From GCA-2717185 sp964474755 (GTDB lineage Bacteria > Pseudomonadota > Alphaproteobacteria > UBA8366 > GCA-2717185), in assembly GCA_964474755.1 (NCBI GenBank), contig CAYYUG010000003.1:1-64000 (forward strand): a stretch of DNA of 64,000 bases, written 5' to 3'. How positions within the stretch are numbered: the first letter of the stretch is position 1; each line of letters starts with the position of its first letter. The position numbers and the translations under genes are program-made. Below are positions 36,460 to 44,728 of this stretch, in pieces. The notes below the pieces were generated by a model, which ran no database searches, had not been told where the DNA came from, and saw only the letters and a program-made list of their open reading frames with translations.

Positions 36460-37713
36460 CTACAAAAATTCGCGCGGGTCGGTAAGCGTGCCTCGAACTG
36501 CGGACGCCGCGACTGTTGCTGGTGAGGCGAGATAGATATCAGCCTCCGGACTGCCCATTCGGCCTTTAAAGTTGCGTGTTGATGCAGTGACACATTTTTC
36601 GCCCGGTGCCAGGATCCCGTTGCTGTATCCGCAGCAGGCGCCGCAGGTTGAATTCGTTACCACCGCCCCAGCCTCCATCAGCGTCTGAACGTAACCACGG
36701 CGCATCGCCTCAAGGAAAATAAGCTGCGAACCAGGGGTTACTATTAATCGAGTGCCTTTGGCGATCTTTTGGCCCTTAACCACCTTTGCCGCAATCTCGA
36801 AATCGTCCAGAGTGCCGTTGGCGCAGGAGCCTATGAAAGCTTGGTCTAGGTGATGTTGGTCGGCGTCTTTTACGGGTCGAGCATTCTCGACAACCGTTCC
36901 TGGATAAGCGACGAGGGGTTCAAGGGCGTTGAGATCGATCGTTCGTTTGGATGCGTAGCTGGCGTCAGGGTCAGCGAATTGCGGCACGAATTCCGCATCT
37001 GGATTGCGCGATCGTACATGCTCAATGCATTTGTCGTCGGCCTCGAATACGGCGAACTCGGCACTTATCTCCGCGCACATGGTCGCCAAGGTGCGGCGCG
37101 CATTCATGCTCATGCCGTTTACGCCGTTACCAACAAACTCGACATTATGCATTGCGTGTTCTCCATAGGTGTTACCGATATGGAGAATGATGTCTTTGCC
37201 ATTCAGCACAGGCGGCAATTCGCCGGTCAGCGTATAGCGAATAGTCTCACACACAGGGAACCAGGTCTGACCCGTCGCGCAGACATAACTCATCTCGGGG
37301 TGGCCTATACCGCGCGCAGCGCAGTTGAAGGCGCCGGCACTGCAGGTGTGTGAGTCAACGCAAGCGAGCAAGGTGCCGGGCAAGGCGTAGCCGAAATCGG
37401 CCACCAGCTGGTGGCAAATTCCGAGACCGTTATTGACGTCATGGAAGCGGGTGATGCCATGTTTTTCAGCAAAACGCCGTGCGGCTTTGTGCATGCTGGC
37501 GCGCATCGGACTATCCGCCGGCGCGATATGGTCAAGCATGATGACGATCTTGTCGGGATCGAACACTTTCTTGGGCTCCCGCATTCGGTTGTGCATAAAG
37601 TTTTGATCGATTACCACGACGGTGCCGACATCCACCGTCACGATATCCCCTGGTGTTACCGTGTCTTGGCCCGCAGCCCGTGCCAGGATTTTCTCCACCA
37701 TAGTCAGGCCCAT
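36460..37713 (-). CDS. LeuC-type large subunit of an aconitase-superfamily hydro-lyase
   Basis: 417 residues from the ATG at 37713, chosen for its GAAGGATGAGG site; earlier ATGs at 37722 and 37746 are possible. The 4Fe-4S ligands are Cys297 in FIGSCANG and Cys357 and Cys360 in STCGACCG. DSHTCSAGAFNCAARGIG and IGNTYGEHAMHNVEF are typical of the ~420-residue archaeal-type subfamily that includes 3-isopropylmalate dehydratase, homoaconitase and 2,3-dimethylmalate dehydratase. It diverges from an isocitrate lyase/PEP mutase-type gene across 93 bases, which suggests a shared pathway (see findings). Confidence 0.92.
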   Translation of the reverse strand: MGLTMVEKILARAAGQDTVTPGDIVTVDVGTVVVIDQNFMHNRMREPKKVFDPDKIVIMLDHIAPADSPMRASMHKAARRFAEKHGITRFHDVNNGLGICHQLVADFGYALPGTLLACVDSHTCSAGAFNCAARGIGHPEMSYVCATGQTWFPVCETIRYTLTGELPPVLNGKDIILHIGNTYGEHAMHNVEFVGNGVNGMSMNARRTLATMCAEISAEFAVFEADDKCIEHVRSRNPDAEFVPQFADPDASYASKRTIDLNALEPLVAYPGTVVENARPVKDADQHHLDQAFIGSCANGTLDDFEIAAKVVKGQKIAKGTRLIVTPGSQLIFLEAMRRGYVQTLMEAGAVVTNSTCGACCGYSNGILAPGEKCVTASTRNFKGRMGSPEADIYLASPATVAASAVRGTLTDPREFL

Positions 37714-37806
37714 CGCCCTCATCCTTCTATCGTTCAGGATTTCCAAATTGTTTGCCGCGTGCCACCATTATCCGGAGACATATGCCGTTGTGGCCCGAAG
37801 GATGAA

Positions 37807-38673
37807 ATGATGAAACATACGACAAAACTCCGCAATCTGATTGAAGGAGAGGACATCCTGTTATGTCCCGGGACCTACGACCCATTGATGGCGAAGTTGA
37901 TTAAACAGCTTGGCTTTGAGGCTTTGTACATGACAGGCGCCGGCATATCTCACTCGACCTTGGCAATGCCGGACCTTGGTTTGACGACGATGACGGAAAT
38001 GGTACATCGCGCGACCCTGTTGGCGGATGCCTCAGAACTGCCGCTGATCTGCGATGCGGATACGGGTTATGGCAATGCACTCAATGTCATGCGAACAGTG
38101 CGGGAATACGAGCGTGCTGGTGTCGCCGGTATTCATATTGAAGACCAGGAGATGCCGAAGCGATGTGGCCATTTTTTCGGCAAATCGCTGATTAATAAAG
38201 AGGAGATGGTTGGCAAACTTAAGGCGGCGCTCGATGCCCGAAAGGACGAAGATTTTATGATTATTGCCCGCACCGATGCGCGGACCGCAGTAGGTTTTGA
38301 AGAGGCGTTGGACCGGGCTCACGCCTATGCGGAAGCGGGGGCCGATGTCATTTTTTTCGAGAGCCCTCGGTCGATTGAGGAGTTAACGGAAGTGCCCAAG
38401 GCAATCGGCAAGCCGGTGCTGGCGAACATGGTTGAGACGGGACTGACGCCCTTACTATCTGCACAGGAGTTGCAGGAAATTGGTTACGGTGTTGTGATTT
38501 TTGCGGGCGGCCTCGCGAGGTTTTTAGCCCGTCAGGCGCAGGGTTTTTTGCAGAACTTAAAAGATACCGGAACAACGGAAGCCTACATGGACCGTATGAA
38601 TAGCTTCCAGGAACATAACGAATTGCTAGAACTGCCGAAGTTCGATGAACTAGCCAAGAAGTATGGATTATAA
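37807..38673 (+). CDS. Isocitrate lyase/PEP mutase family carbon-carbon lyase
   Basis: 288 residues. Start at ATG 37807 or 37810, after GAAGGA; the frame continues upstream into DNA antisense to leuC and is not used. Metal and substrate residues are in CDADTGYGN (Asp83, Asp85) and IEDQEMPKRCGH, whose KRCGH (118-122) holds the catalytic cysteine of lyases. YMTGAGISHSTLAMPDLGL is typical of 2-methylisocitrate lyase, oxaloacetate decarboxylase-like and 2,3-dimethylmalate lyase proteins. The cysteine favours a C-C lyase over a phosphonate mutase. It is the first gene of an operon with a crotonase and a TauD dioxygenase. Confidence 0.88.
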   Translation: MMKHTTKLRNLIEGEDILLCPGTYDPLMAKLIKQLGFEALYMTGAGISHSTLAMPDLGLTTMTEMVHRATLLADASELPLICDADTGYGNALNVMRTVREYERAGVAGIHIEDQEMPKRCGHFFGKSLINKEEMVGKLKAALDARKDEDFMIIARTDARTAVGFEEALDRAHAYAEAGADVIFFESPRSIEELTEVPKAIGKPVLANMVETGLTPLLSAQELQEIGYGVVIFAGGLARFLARQAQGFLQNLKDTGTTEAYMDRMNSFQEHNELLELPKFDELAKKYGL

Positions 38674-38691
38674 AAACGGAGAATGCCGGCG

Positions 38692-39483
38692 ATGGACTAC
38701 CAGCATATTAAAGTCGAACGTGGCGGTGAGATCGCCGTTGTAACCTTCAACCGACCAGAGCGGGCCAATGCGTTGAACGCGCGCCACATCCAGGAGATAG
38801 AGCACGCTTCGCTTAGTTTTCGAGAGGACGCAATGACGCGTGTCGTTGTCTTCACCGGCGCCGGCAAGCATTTTACCTCCGGCGCGGATCTTAGCGAGCG
38901 TCAGCCCGGCGAGAACCCCGAAACCCTGATGCTCCGGCGTCAACGGCGTCGGGCGGGTCAGCACTGCATCCAATCGATCCTCGATATGGATCAGATTACA
39001 ATAGGGGCGTGGACGGGCGCGGCGATGGGCGGCGGCGCATGTATAGCTGCGGCGATGGATTTCCGTATCGGAGCCAAGGACTGTTTCATGTCTTTTCCAG
39101 AAATCCTCATCGGTGTTCCACTGATGTGGCAGTCTCTGCCGCTTTGTGTGCGGCTCATGGGTGCGTCGCGGGCCAAGCGTATGGTAATCAGCGGCGAGCA
39201 CGTCCGTGGGCCGACCCTGCTCGATTGGGGTGTGCTCGACGATATGGTTTCAACCGATCAGGTTGAAACACGTGCGATGGAGTGGGCGGAACGATACGCT
39301 GCGCAGGCGCCTGTCGCAGCGCAGATGATCAAACGCAGCGTTAACGCTATTTCTACTGCGCTAGATCGATCAATTATGCACATGGATTTCGACCAGCATC
39401 TGTTAGCGAGTTCCATGGATGATACCGTGGAGGCAATAGCTTCATATAGGGAGAAGCGCAGAGGTACCTTTTCGGGCAATTAG
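38692..39483 (+). CDS. Enoyl-CoA hydratase/isomerase family protein
   Basis: 263 residues from the ATG at 38692, which is 10 bases after GGAG; the ATG at 38683 is too close to that site. Crotonase marks are VVTFNRPERANALNA (16-30), the oxyanion loops HFTSGADLSER and TGAAMGGGACIA, and Glu137 in FPEILIGVP. It lies 18 bases after the lyase gene and 14 bases before a TauD gene. It would act on a CoA ester produced or used in this pathway. Confidence 0.88.
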   Translation: MDYQHIKVERGGEIAVVTFNRPERANALNARHIQEIEHASLSFREDAMTRVVVFTGAGKHFTSGADLSERQPGENPETLMLRRQRRRAGQHCIQSILDMDQITIGAWTGAAMGGGACIAAAMDFRIGAKDCFMSFPEILIGVPLMWQSLPLCVRLMGASRAKRMVISGEHVRGPTLLDWGVLDDMVSTDQVETRAMEWAERYAAQAPVAAQMIKRSVNAISTALDRSIMHMDFDQHLLASSMDDTVEAIASYREKRRGTFSGN

Positions 39484-39497
39484 CAGGAGTATGTGCC

Positions 39498-40328
39498 ATG
39501 CAGGTCACGCAAATTGCGAACGGTTTCGCGGCTCGTATCACTGGGATTGATCTATCGCAGCATCTCGATGACGACCTGTTCGCGGAAATCAGGTCACTGT
39601 GGATGGAGCATCGAATTGTGCTGTTTCCCGACCAAACGCTGGACGACGAAAGTCTTGTAGCCTTTGCGGGGCGGTTCGGCCGTCTTTTTGTTCATGCACA
39701 GACTTCGCTGCTGTCGAAAAAACGCAAGGAGGTCATGGAACTCTCGAATTTGCCTGAGGCAGAACGCAAGACCACTCACGAACTTGACTGGCATACTGAC
39801 CAGACGTACACGCCGGAGCCGGTCTTCGGGACCATGTTATACGGACTGGTTGCTCCGACTGAGGGCGGCGAAACTTTGATCGCGGATCTCGCTGGCGCCT
39901 ATGCGAGCCTGCCGGACGCGCTGCGTAGCCGTGTAGAGGGTGTCCCCGCAGTCTACTCGGCGGAGCCACGGCCAAAGGTGCGCGAGACACCGCTCGATGT
40001 GGATGAAAAGAAACGCATTCCGGATTGTACGCACCCGCTGGTCCGAAGGCATCCTTATCTGGACCGCAAGGCACTTTATCTTAGCCCTTTACACATGAAG
40101 ACGATAGGCGACCTCTCGGAAGAAGATAGCCTCGAATTGATCCGCGAGCTGACGTCCCACGCTACGCAGCCGGCGCATGTCTACTGCCACACCTGGACCG
40201 TGGGTGATCTTATCATGTGGGACAATACCTCGGTGATGCATCGCCGTACGCCATTCCCGCCGGACGAGCCGCGCCACCTTAAGCGCGCGGGGTTCTACTT
40301 ACCCAAGGACCTTGCGGTTCCGTTCTAG
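39498..40328 (+). CDS. TauD/TfdA family dioxygenase
   Basis: 276 residues. Iron ligands His99 and Asp101 in DWHTDQTYTP and His248 in SVMHRRTPFP; Arg263 follows for 2-oxoglutarate. HRIVLFPDQTLDDESLVAF and TVGDLIMWDNT are family typical. An AGGAG site precedes the ATG. Third gene of the lyase-crotonase-TauD operon. The last 4 bases overlap the end of the convergent TauE/SafE gene. Substrate unknown. Confidence 0.9.
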   Translation: MQVTQIANGFAARITGIDLSQHLDDDLFAEIRSLWMEHRIVLFPDQTLDDESLVAFAGRFGRLFVHAQTSLLSKKRKEVMELSNLPEAERKTTHELDWHTDQTYTPEPVFGTMLYGLVAPTEGGETLIADLAGAYASLPDALRSRVEGVPAVYSAEPRPKVRETPLDVDEKKRIPDCTHPLVRRHPYLDRKALYLSPLHMKTIGDLSEEDSLELIRELTSHATQPAHVYCHTWTVGDLIMWDNTSVMHRRTPFPPDEPRHLKRAGFYLPKDLAVPF

Positions 40329-41122
40329 GCTGCGATGTAATCACGAACAGCCAAATACAGCGTAACGATTCCGATTCCTGCAAGGGCCAGTAAGGCAGCA
40401 TTGCGAAAATGGCGCTGGCCCTTTCCGCCGAAGAACCGGGCTCCAATCCAGATTGCGAGGGAATAGAGCGGTGCAATCATCAGCGCGAGGAGTAAGGATT
40501 CTCTCGTAAAAAGGCCCAGATACCAGAAGGGAAACATAGCACAGAGGTTGAGAGATGTTACCGCACCGATCACATTAGCGCGTTGCTGAACCGTTGAGCC
40601 TGGTTGCGATAGTGCTAGGATCACTGCAAGTGGGCCGCTTACGCTTGCTGCACCCTGTATCAATCCAGCCGATGCCCCGGCGCCCGTCAGCATCGCCTTG
40701 CTAGGGCGTCGGGTCAGTTGCCAGCCGCAAACTAAAACCAAAAACATTATTAGTACGAAAACCGAAATTGCCATACGCATGATTGAGGGATCGAGTGATA
40801 ACAGCACCATGACACCGAACGGTGCGATGGCAAAACTGGCCAATCCAAAGGGAAGGACAAATCCACGTTCGCTGTCTCGTACGGCAGTGGGGAGTAGTTG
40901 GATTGTGGCCGGCAGACCGGACAGGTTTGCGGCTGGGACGGCCACGATCGGGCCGAAGACGGCGCTCAAAACCATGACAATGATCAGGGCGGCGCCGAAA
41001 CCGACGAAGCCACGGATGAAGCCGGCCAACAGAACCGCCGCGGCGACAATGGCCAGGCCGGCATAGGAGACCGGTCCGATGTAGACCTGGATAGTTTCAA
41101 GCATGCCCGCTATTCCCGGCAA
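40325..41122 (-). CDS. Sulfite exporter TauE/SafE family membrane protein
   Basis: 265 residues, about eight transmembrane helices in two similar halves. GFIRGFVGFGAALIIVMVLS near residues 34-53 and AGASAGLIQGAASVSGPLAV near 147-166 are the two pore-lining repeats of the family. Members export sulfite, sulfoacetate or other organic anions. It lies downstream of two TauD genes on the same strand (81 bases). Since TauD-type enzymes release sulfite from sulfonates, sulfite export is a reasonable but unproven role. Confidence 0.9.
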   Translation of the reverse strand: MPGIAGMLETIQVYIGPVSYAGLAIVAAAVLLAGFIRGFVGFGAALIIVMVLSAVFGPIVAVPAANLSGLPATIQLLPTAVRDSERGFVLPFGLASFAIAPFGVMVLLSLDPSIMRMAISVFVLIMFLVLVCGWQLTRRPSKAMLTGAGASAGLIQGAASVSGPLAVILALSQPGSTVQQRANVIGAVTSLNLCAMFPFWYLGLFTRESLLLALMIAPLYSLAIWIGARFFGGKGQRHFRNAALLALAGIGIVTLYLAVRDYIAA

Positions 41123-41203
41123 AGTATGCCGAAAGGGAGTGTGTTTCCCGGCAGTGGTGCCGTGACAATGATACTATCGGAACAGAACGCGTTCTGAAAA
41201 CGG

Positions 41204-42055
41204 CTAGACCGGCCGTTCACCGGCAGCGGTCGTGCGGTGGAGGAAGCGCGGTTGGTTTTCGTCATAATCGCGCACCGCGTAATGCATGTTGGCGCGGTTG
41301 TCCCACATCAGCACGTCGCCAACCCGCCATTTGTGCCGGTAAATGTTCTCGTGCCGGGTCGCCTGGGCGTAGAGAAATTCCAGGATCGGCTTGCTCTCCT
41401 CGCGCGTCATACCGATGAAGTGAGAGGTGTAGTAGGGGTTGACGTAGAGCGCCTTGCGGCCGCTGCCAGGATGGGTACGGACGACTGGGTGGATGACGCC
41501 GGGCGGCACCTCGGTGACCTGCACACGTGAGGGGACTTCGGTCACCAGTGTCTCCGCATTGTGCTCCGCCTGCAGCCCGTCAAGGAACTTGCGCAACGGT
41601 TCTGAGAGTTCCTCATAGGCCGAGTACATATTGCAAAACATCGTATCGGCCAGACCTTCGGTGACCTCAATGGCGTACAGCATAGAAAGGGCCGGAGGGA
41701 CTTCGCCGAAAGAAATGTCGGAGTGCCAAAAATCATTGCGCGGGCCAAGCTTGCCGGGCCGGTTCTCCAGCACCATCACTTCCGGCTGATCCTCAAGACC
41801 GCGGCGCGAGCCGAGCGGGTGTTCTTCAGTGGGGCCGAAGCGGTGCGTGAAGGCTACTTGATGGCCGGGTTCGATCTTCTGATTGCGGAAGACCAGCACG
41901 AGATTGTCGTGAAATGCCTGCTCGATTTCAGTAAAGGTCTCGTCGTCTAGCGGCTGTGATAGGTCGACGTCGGTCACTTCTGCACCGAGCGCGTTGCAGA
42001 GTGGGATTAGTCTGATGCGCTTGTGGTTTCGTTCTTTAGTGGCGAGGGCCGTCAT
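41204..42055 (-). CDS. TauD/TfdA family dioxygenase
   Basis: 283 residues from the ATG at 42055, with a CGGAG site; the frame runs upstream but without homology. Iron ligands His111 and Asp113 (FWHSDISFGEVPP) and His258 (ANMHYAVRDY); Arg270 or Arg274 for 2-oxoglutarate. It is separated from a second TauD gene by 14 bases and shares with it the ending HRTT.AGERP, so the pair looks like a diverged tandem duplication. The type is near taurine, alkylsulfonate and 2,4-D dioxygenases. Confidence 0.9.
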   Translation of the reverse strand: MTALATKERNHKRIRLIPLCNALGAEVTDVDLSQPLDDETFTEIEQAFHDNLVLVFRNQKIEPGHQVAFTHRFGPTEEHPLGSRRGLEDQPEVMVLENRPGKLGPRNDFWHSDISFGEVPPALSMLYAIEVTEGLADTMFCNMYSAYEELSEPLRKFLDGLQAEHNAETLVTEVPSRVQVTEVPPGVIHPVVRTHPGSGRKALYVNPYYTSHFIGMTREESKPILEFLYAQATRHENIYRHKWRVGDVLMWDNRANMHYAVRDYDENQPRFLHRTTAAGERPV

Positions 42056-42069
42056 TGTAAAACTCCGAT

Positions 42070-42936
42070 CTAGTAGGGACGTTCGCCAGTTATCGTCGTG
42101 CGGTGCAGCAGACGACGCTGCGGCAGGGCGTAGTCGCAGATCGCCAAATGCTGGGTTAGCGTGTTGTCCCACATTACTACGTCGCCAACCCGCCACTCAT
42201 GCCGATAGGTGAAGTCCGGCTTCTTGGTGTGATCCCACAACTCCTGCAGCAGAGTTTCGCTTTCGTCCGCCGGTAGCCCCACGATATGCGTCGTGTGGCC
42301 CTCATTGACGAGGAGGCCGCGGCGTCCAGTTTCGGGATGGGTGCGGACCACGGGGTGTGTCACCGTCGGTGTTTTTGCGTGTTGTTCGTCCGACATTTCG
42401 ATGTGTTTGGTACCGTCATCGGCCAGCTTCTGAAAGCGTTTGGCGAGGCTGTACTGCGCCTTAAGCGTGTCGATGCGATCGCGTGTCTCGGCCGGTAACG
42501 CTTCGTAGGCCGCTGCCGTACTGGCCCAAATTGTGTTGCCGAGTGACGTTCCATTTTCCTGGGGTATTTCCATCGCATATAGAATCGAACCGCGGCTTGG
42601 CACGTCCAGGTAGGACAGGTCCGTGTGCCAGTAGCGACCCGCATCCGGAATGCCGATATTTTTACCGTTTTCGAGAACGTTGGAGACAATAAGAATTTCC
42701 GGATGCTCTTTGTGTAAATACTGTTCCAAAACATGTGTTTCTAAATCGCCGAAATACCGGCTGTAGCGTAGGAACTGATCCGGTGTCACTTTTTGGTCGC
42801 GAAACACCAGAACGGAATGACGGCTCCACGCCCTGCGGAGTGTGTTTTGTTCATCGGCCTCTAACGGCTTTGCCAAATCAACATCCAAGACTTCGGCGCC
42901 GATCACGCCGTCGAACGGCTTCACGTGTAGGGGCAT
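42070..42936 (-). CDS. TauD/TfdA family dioxygenase
   Basis: 288 residues from the ATG at 42936, preceded by CAGGAG. Iron ligands His104 and Asp106 (YWHTDLSYLDVPS) and His263 (TQHLAICDY); Arg279 in LLHRTT. GVIGAEVLDVDLAKPLE and HSVLVFRDQKVTPDQFL are typical of the family start. It follows the MmgE/PrpD gene by 4 bases and precedes its tandem relative, so the three are probably one operon with TauE/SafE at the end. Confidence 0.9.
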   Translation of the reverse strand: MPLHVKPFDGVIGAEVLDVDLAKPLEADEQNTLRRAWSRHSVLVFRDQKVTPDQFLRYSRYFGDLETHVLEQYLHKEHPEILIVSNVLENGKNIGIPDAGRYWHTDLSYLDVPSRGSILYAMEIPQENGTSLGNTIWASTAAAYEALPAETRDRIDTLKAQYSLAKRFQKLADDGTKHIEMSDEQHAKTPTVTHPVVRTHPETGRRGLLVNEGHTTHIVGLPADESETLLQELWDHTKKPDFTYRHEWRVGDVVMWDNTLTQHLAICDYALPQRRLLHRTTITGERPY

Positions 42937-42940
42937 GATG

Positions 42941-44299
42941 TCAACTCCTGTCGAGAATTCCGGTAAGGCTATCACGATCTTCCAGTTGGCCGAGTGAGGC
43001 TGCCAGTGCGTCGGCTTCGGCGGTGCTGCGCGGCTGCATGCCAAACTGCGCGCAATCGCGAAACTTAGCGGCGACCTGATCGTCTGACAACGGGTTCGCA
43101 ATGGTGCCCGGTACATTTTCTAGATCGGCCTCTAACTTGGCACCGCTGGAGGTCTTCACTGTCACGCGCGCTGGGGCGAACTTTCCGCTGTTAGCGTCAT
43201 CGATACTGATATCCACTTTCTGGATGAACTCGGCAATCGCGGTATCGTTGACCGCGGCGTCCTGGATCTCAGCGATGCCGAGACGGCGGCGGAGCAGGGC
43301 GCTGGCGGCGGAGTAGTGAATGCTGAACTGGGCTGCTACCTGTGGATTATCCGATGGATCAAAGGCGTCACCGACCAGACCGTTTGCAAAAGGTGAAAGC
43401 TCAATCTCGACGCGGTCAATTTGGTCGGGTGTCAGATCGTTGGCCTCCGCCACTTCAATCAAGAGGTCGATTGGGACATGGTTTGCCGTGCAGCTCGGAT
43501 ATTTTTTGATGGCAGTTGCCAACGACTCGTAATGCGTACCGAGATCCTCGATCAAAGTTCCGACGTCGCCCTCACCATAGAGCGTGTGAAAACCGAACTT
43601 TCCCTCGACGGCTTGGCTCGGTCCGTTGATTCCAGCTGCCGCAAGCTGTGCTGAAAAGACACCCGCCTCTGCTGCGAATCCAGATTGCGCTCGCTTGGCG
43701 AGGCTCTTCTCAAGCAAGGCCTGCTGTGTGCCACCGGCTCGACTCAGTGCTAGGCCAATCGCGTTCGCAATGCCCGCCTCGTCGAGGCCAAGCAGCTTAC
43801 CCACCGCCGCGGCGGCGCCGAAGACGCCAAATACTGATGTATAAAACCAGCCTTTGTTGTGCAGATTGGCGGCACCGAAGCGGCAAGCGACTTCGTTGCC
43901 CAGCGCGACAGCGGCGAGGAAGGCCTTACCGTCGGCGTGGATTTGCTCGGCGATCGCCCAGGCGGCCGGGACGGTAACGATATCGGGATGGACGGAACCG
44001 CGCTCGTACACCGAGTCGTAGTCCAGGGCAGCAGCGTGCAAGCCGTTGACGAAGGCCGCGCCACGGCTACTGACGCGTTCGCCGCTGGCCCACAATGTGC
44101 TGGTGCCAGTTGCACCTTCCGCCAGGATCGTCTCACGGGCCCCCTCGCAACCCGGTGCATCTGATCCTGCTAAGGCCACGCCAACGGTGTCGAGGATCCG
44201 TTGTTTGGTAGCGGTTATAACCTCTGCTGGTAGCGCGCCGTAATCAGTGCTCGCCACGAAAACGGCGAGCGACTCGGTCGCGCTTGGTGAATCCGACAT
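42941..44299 (-). CDS. MmgE/PrpD family protein
   Basis: 452 residues from the ATG at 44299 with a GAGGAG site. The family includes 2-methylcitrate dehydratase PrpD, cis-aconitate decarboxylase and iminodisuccinate epimerase-like enzymes. Marks are KQRILDTVGVALAGSDAPG, NGLHAAALDYDSVYERGSVHP, AVALGNEVACRFG and the C-terminal NPLSDDQVAAKFRDCA. First gene of the operon with two TauD dioxygenases and TauE/SafE. Together with the aconitase-type and lyase genes 5-8 kb away it may belong to a methylcitrate-like route, as discussed in the findings. Confidence 0.9.
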   Translation of the reverse strand: MSDSPSATESLAVFVASTDYGALPAEVITATKQRILDTVGVALAGSDAPGCEGARETILAEGATGTSTLWASGERVSSRGAAFVNGLHAAALDYDSVYERGSVHPDIVTVPAAWAIAEQIHADGKAFLAAVALGNEVACRFGAANLHNKGWFYTSVFGVFGAAAAVGKLLGLDEAGIANAIGLALSRAGGTQQALLEKSLAKRAQSGFAAEAGVFSAQLAAAGINGPSQAVEGKFGFHTLYGEGDVGTLIEDLGTHYESLATAIKKYPSCTANHVPIDLLIEVAEANDLTPDQIDRVEIELSPFANGLVGDAFDPSDNPQVAAQFSIHYSAASALLRRRLGIAEIQDAAVNDTAIAEFIQKVDISIDDANSGKFAPARVTVKTSSGAKLEADLENVPGTIANPLSDDQVAAKFRDCAQFGMQPRSTAEADALAASLGQLEDRDSLTGILDRS

Positions 44300-44728
44300 T
44301 CCGTACTGCTCCTCATTTCCGCTCTTTGCGGTAAGTGTCCACAAGATCGCCTTGATACGTCAAATTTGGTTTTCTGTGGCTTTAATCTAATTTTGTAGCG
44401 TAAGCGGGCTTAGACTTTATCTATTGATCCAAATAAAAGAACGCTGTGCGGACATCTGTTAATTGCAACGCTACGCGGCGGTCGCCACGGGGCGGACCTT
44501 TTGCCGCGCGGCTGCGCGCCTACATGTTTTGCATCCGCCGCTCAGCGAGACGATGGATTGGTTGCCATCACAGACTGTAATGGAGTCCCACGGACGCTAG
44601 TCGATTGTTATGAATAGAATGTTCGGTTGTGTGATGGCGATGCCCTTTCGCGCGTCCAATATCGTTCGTCTATAAATGTCAGGCCTATGATATAGTGCAC
44701 GCTATGTTTGGTGAAGGAGTGCTGCGAA
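44300..44728. other. Divergent intergenic region
   Basis: 429 bases between the MmgE/PrpD operon and the molybdopterin oxidoreductase gene, expected to hold both promoters. A TATGATATAGTGCACGC stretch lies about 45-60 bases upstream of the plus-strand gene and could hold a -10 box, but no matching -35 stands out. A GC-rich part around 44470-44530 could fold. No gene, tRNA or repeat array recognised. Confidence 0.4.

Noticed and set aside
37411..37806. N-terminal extension of the isocitrate lyase/PEP mutase gene
   Set aside because: The 132 extra codons lie antisense to leuC and have no family match; the ATG at 37807 has a good ribosome site.
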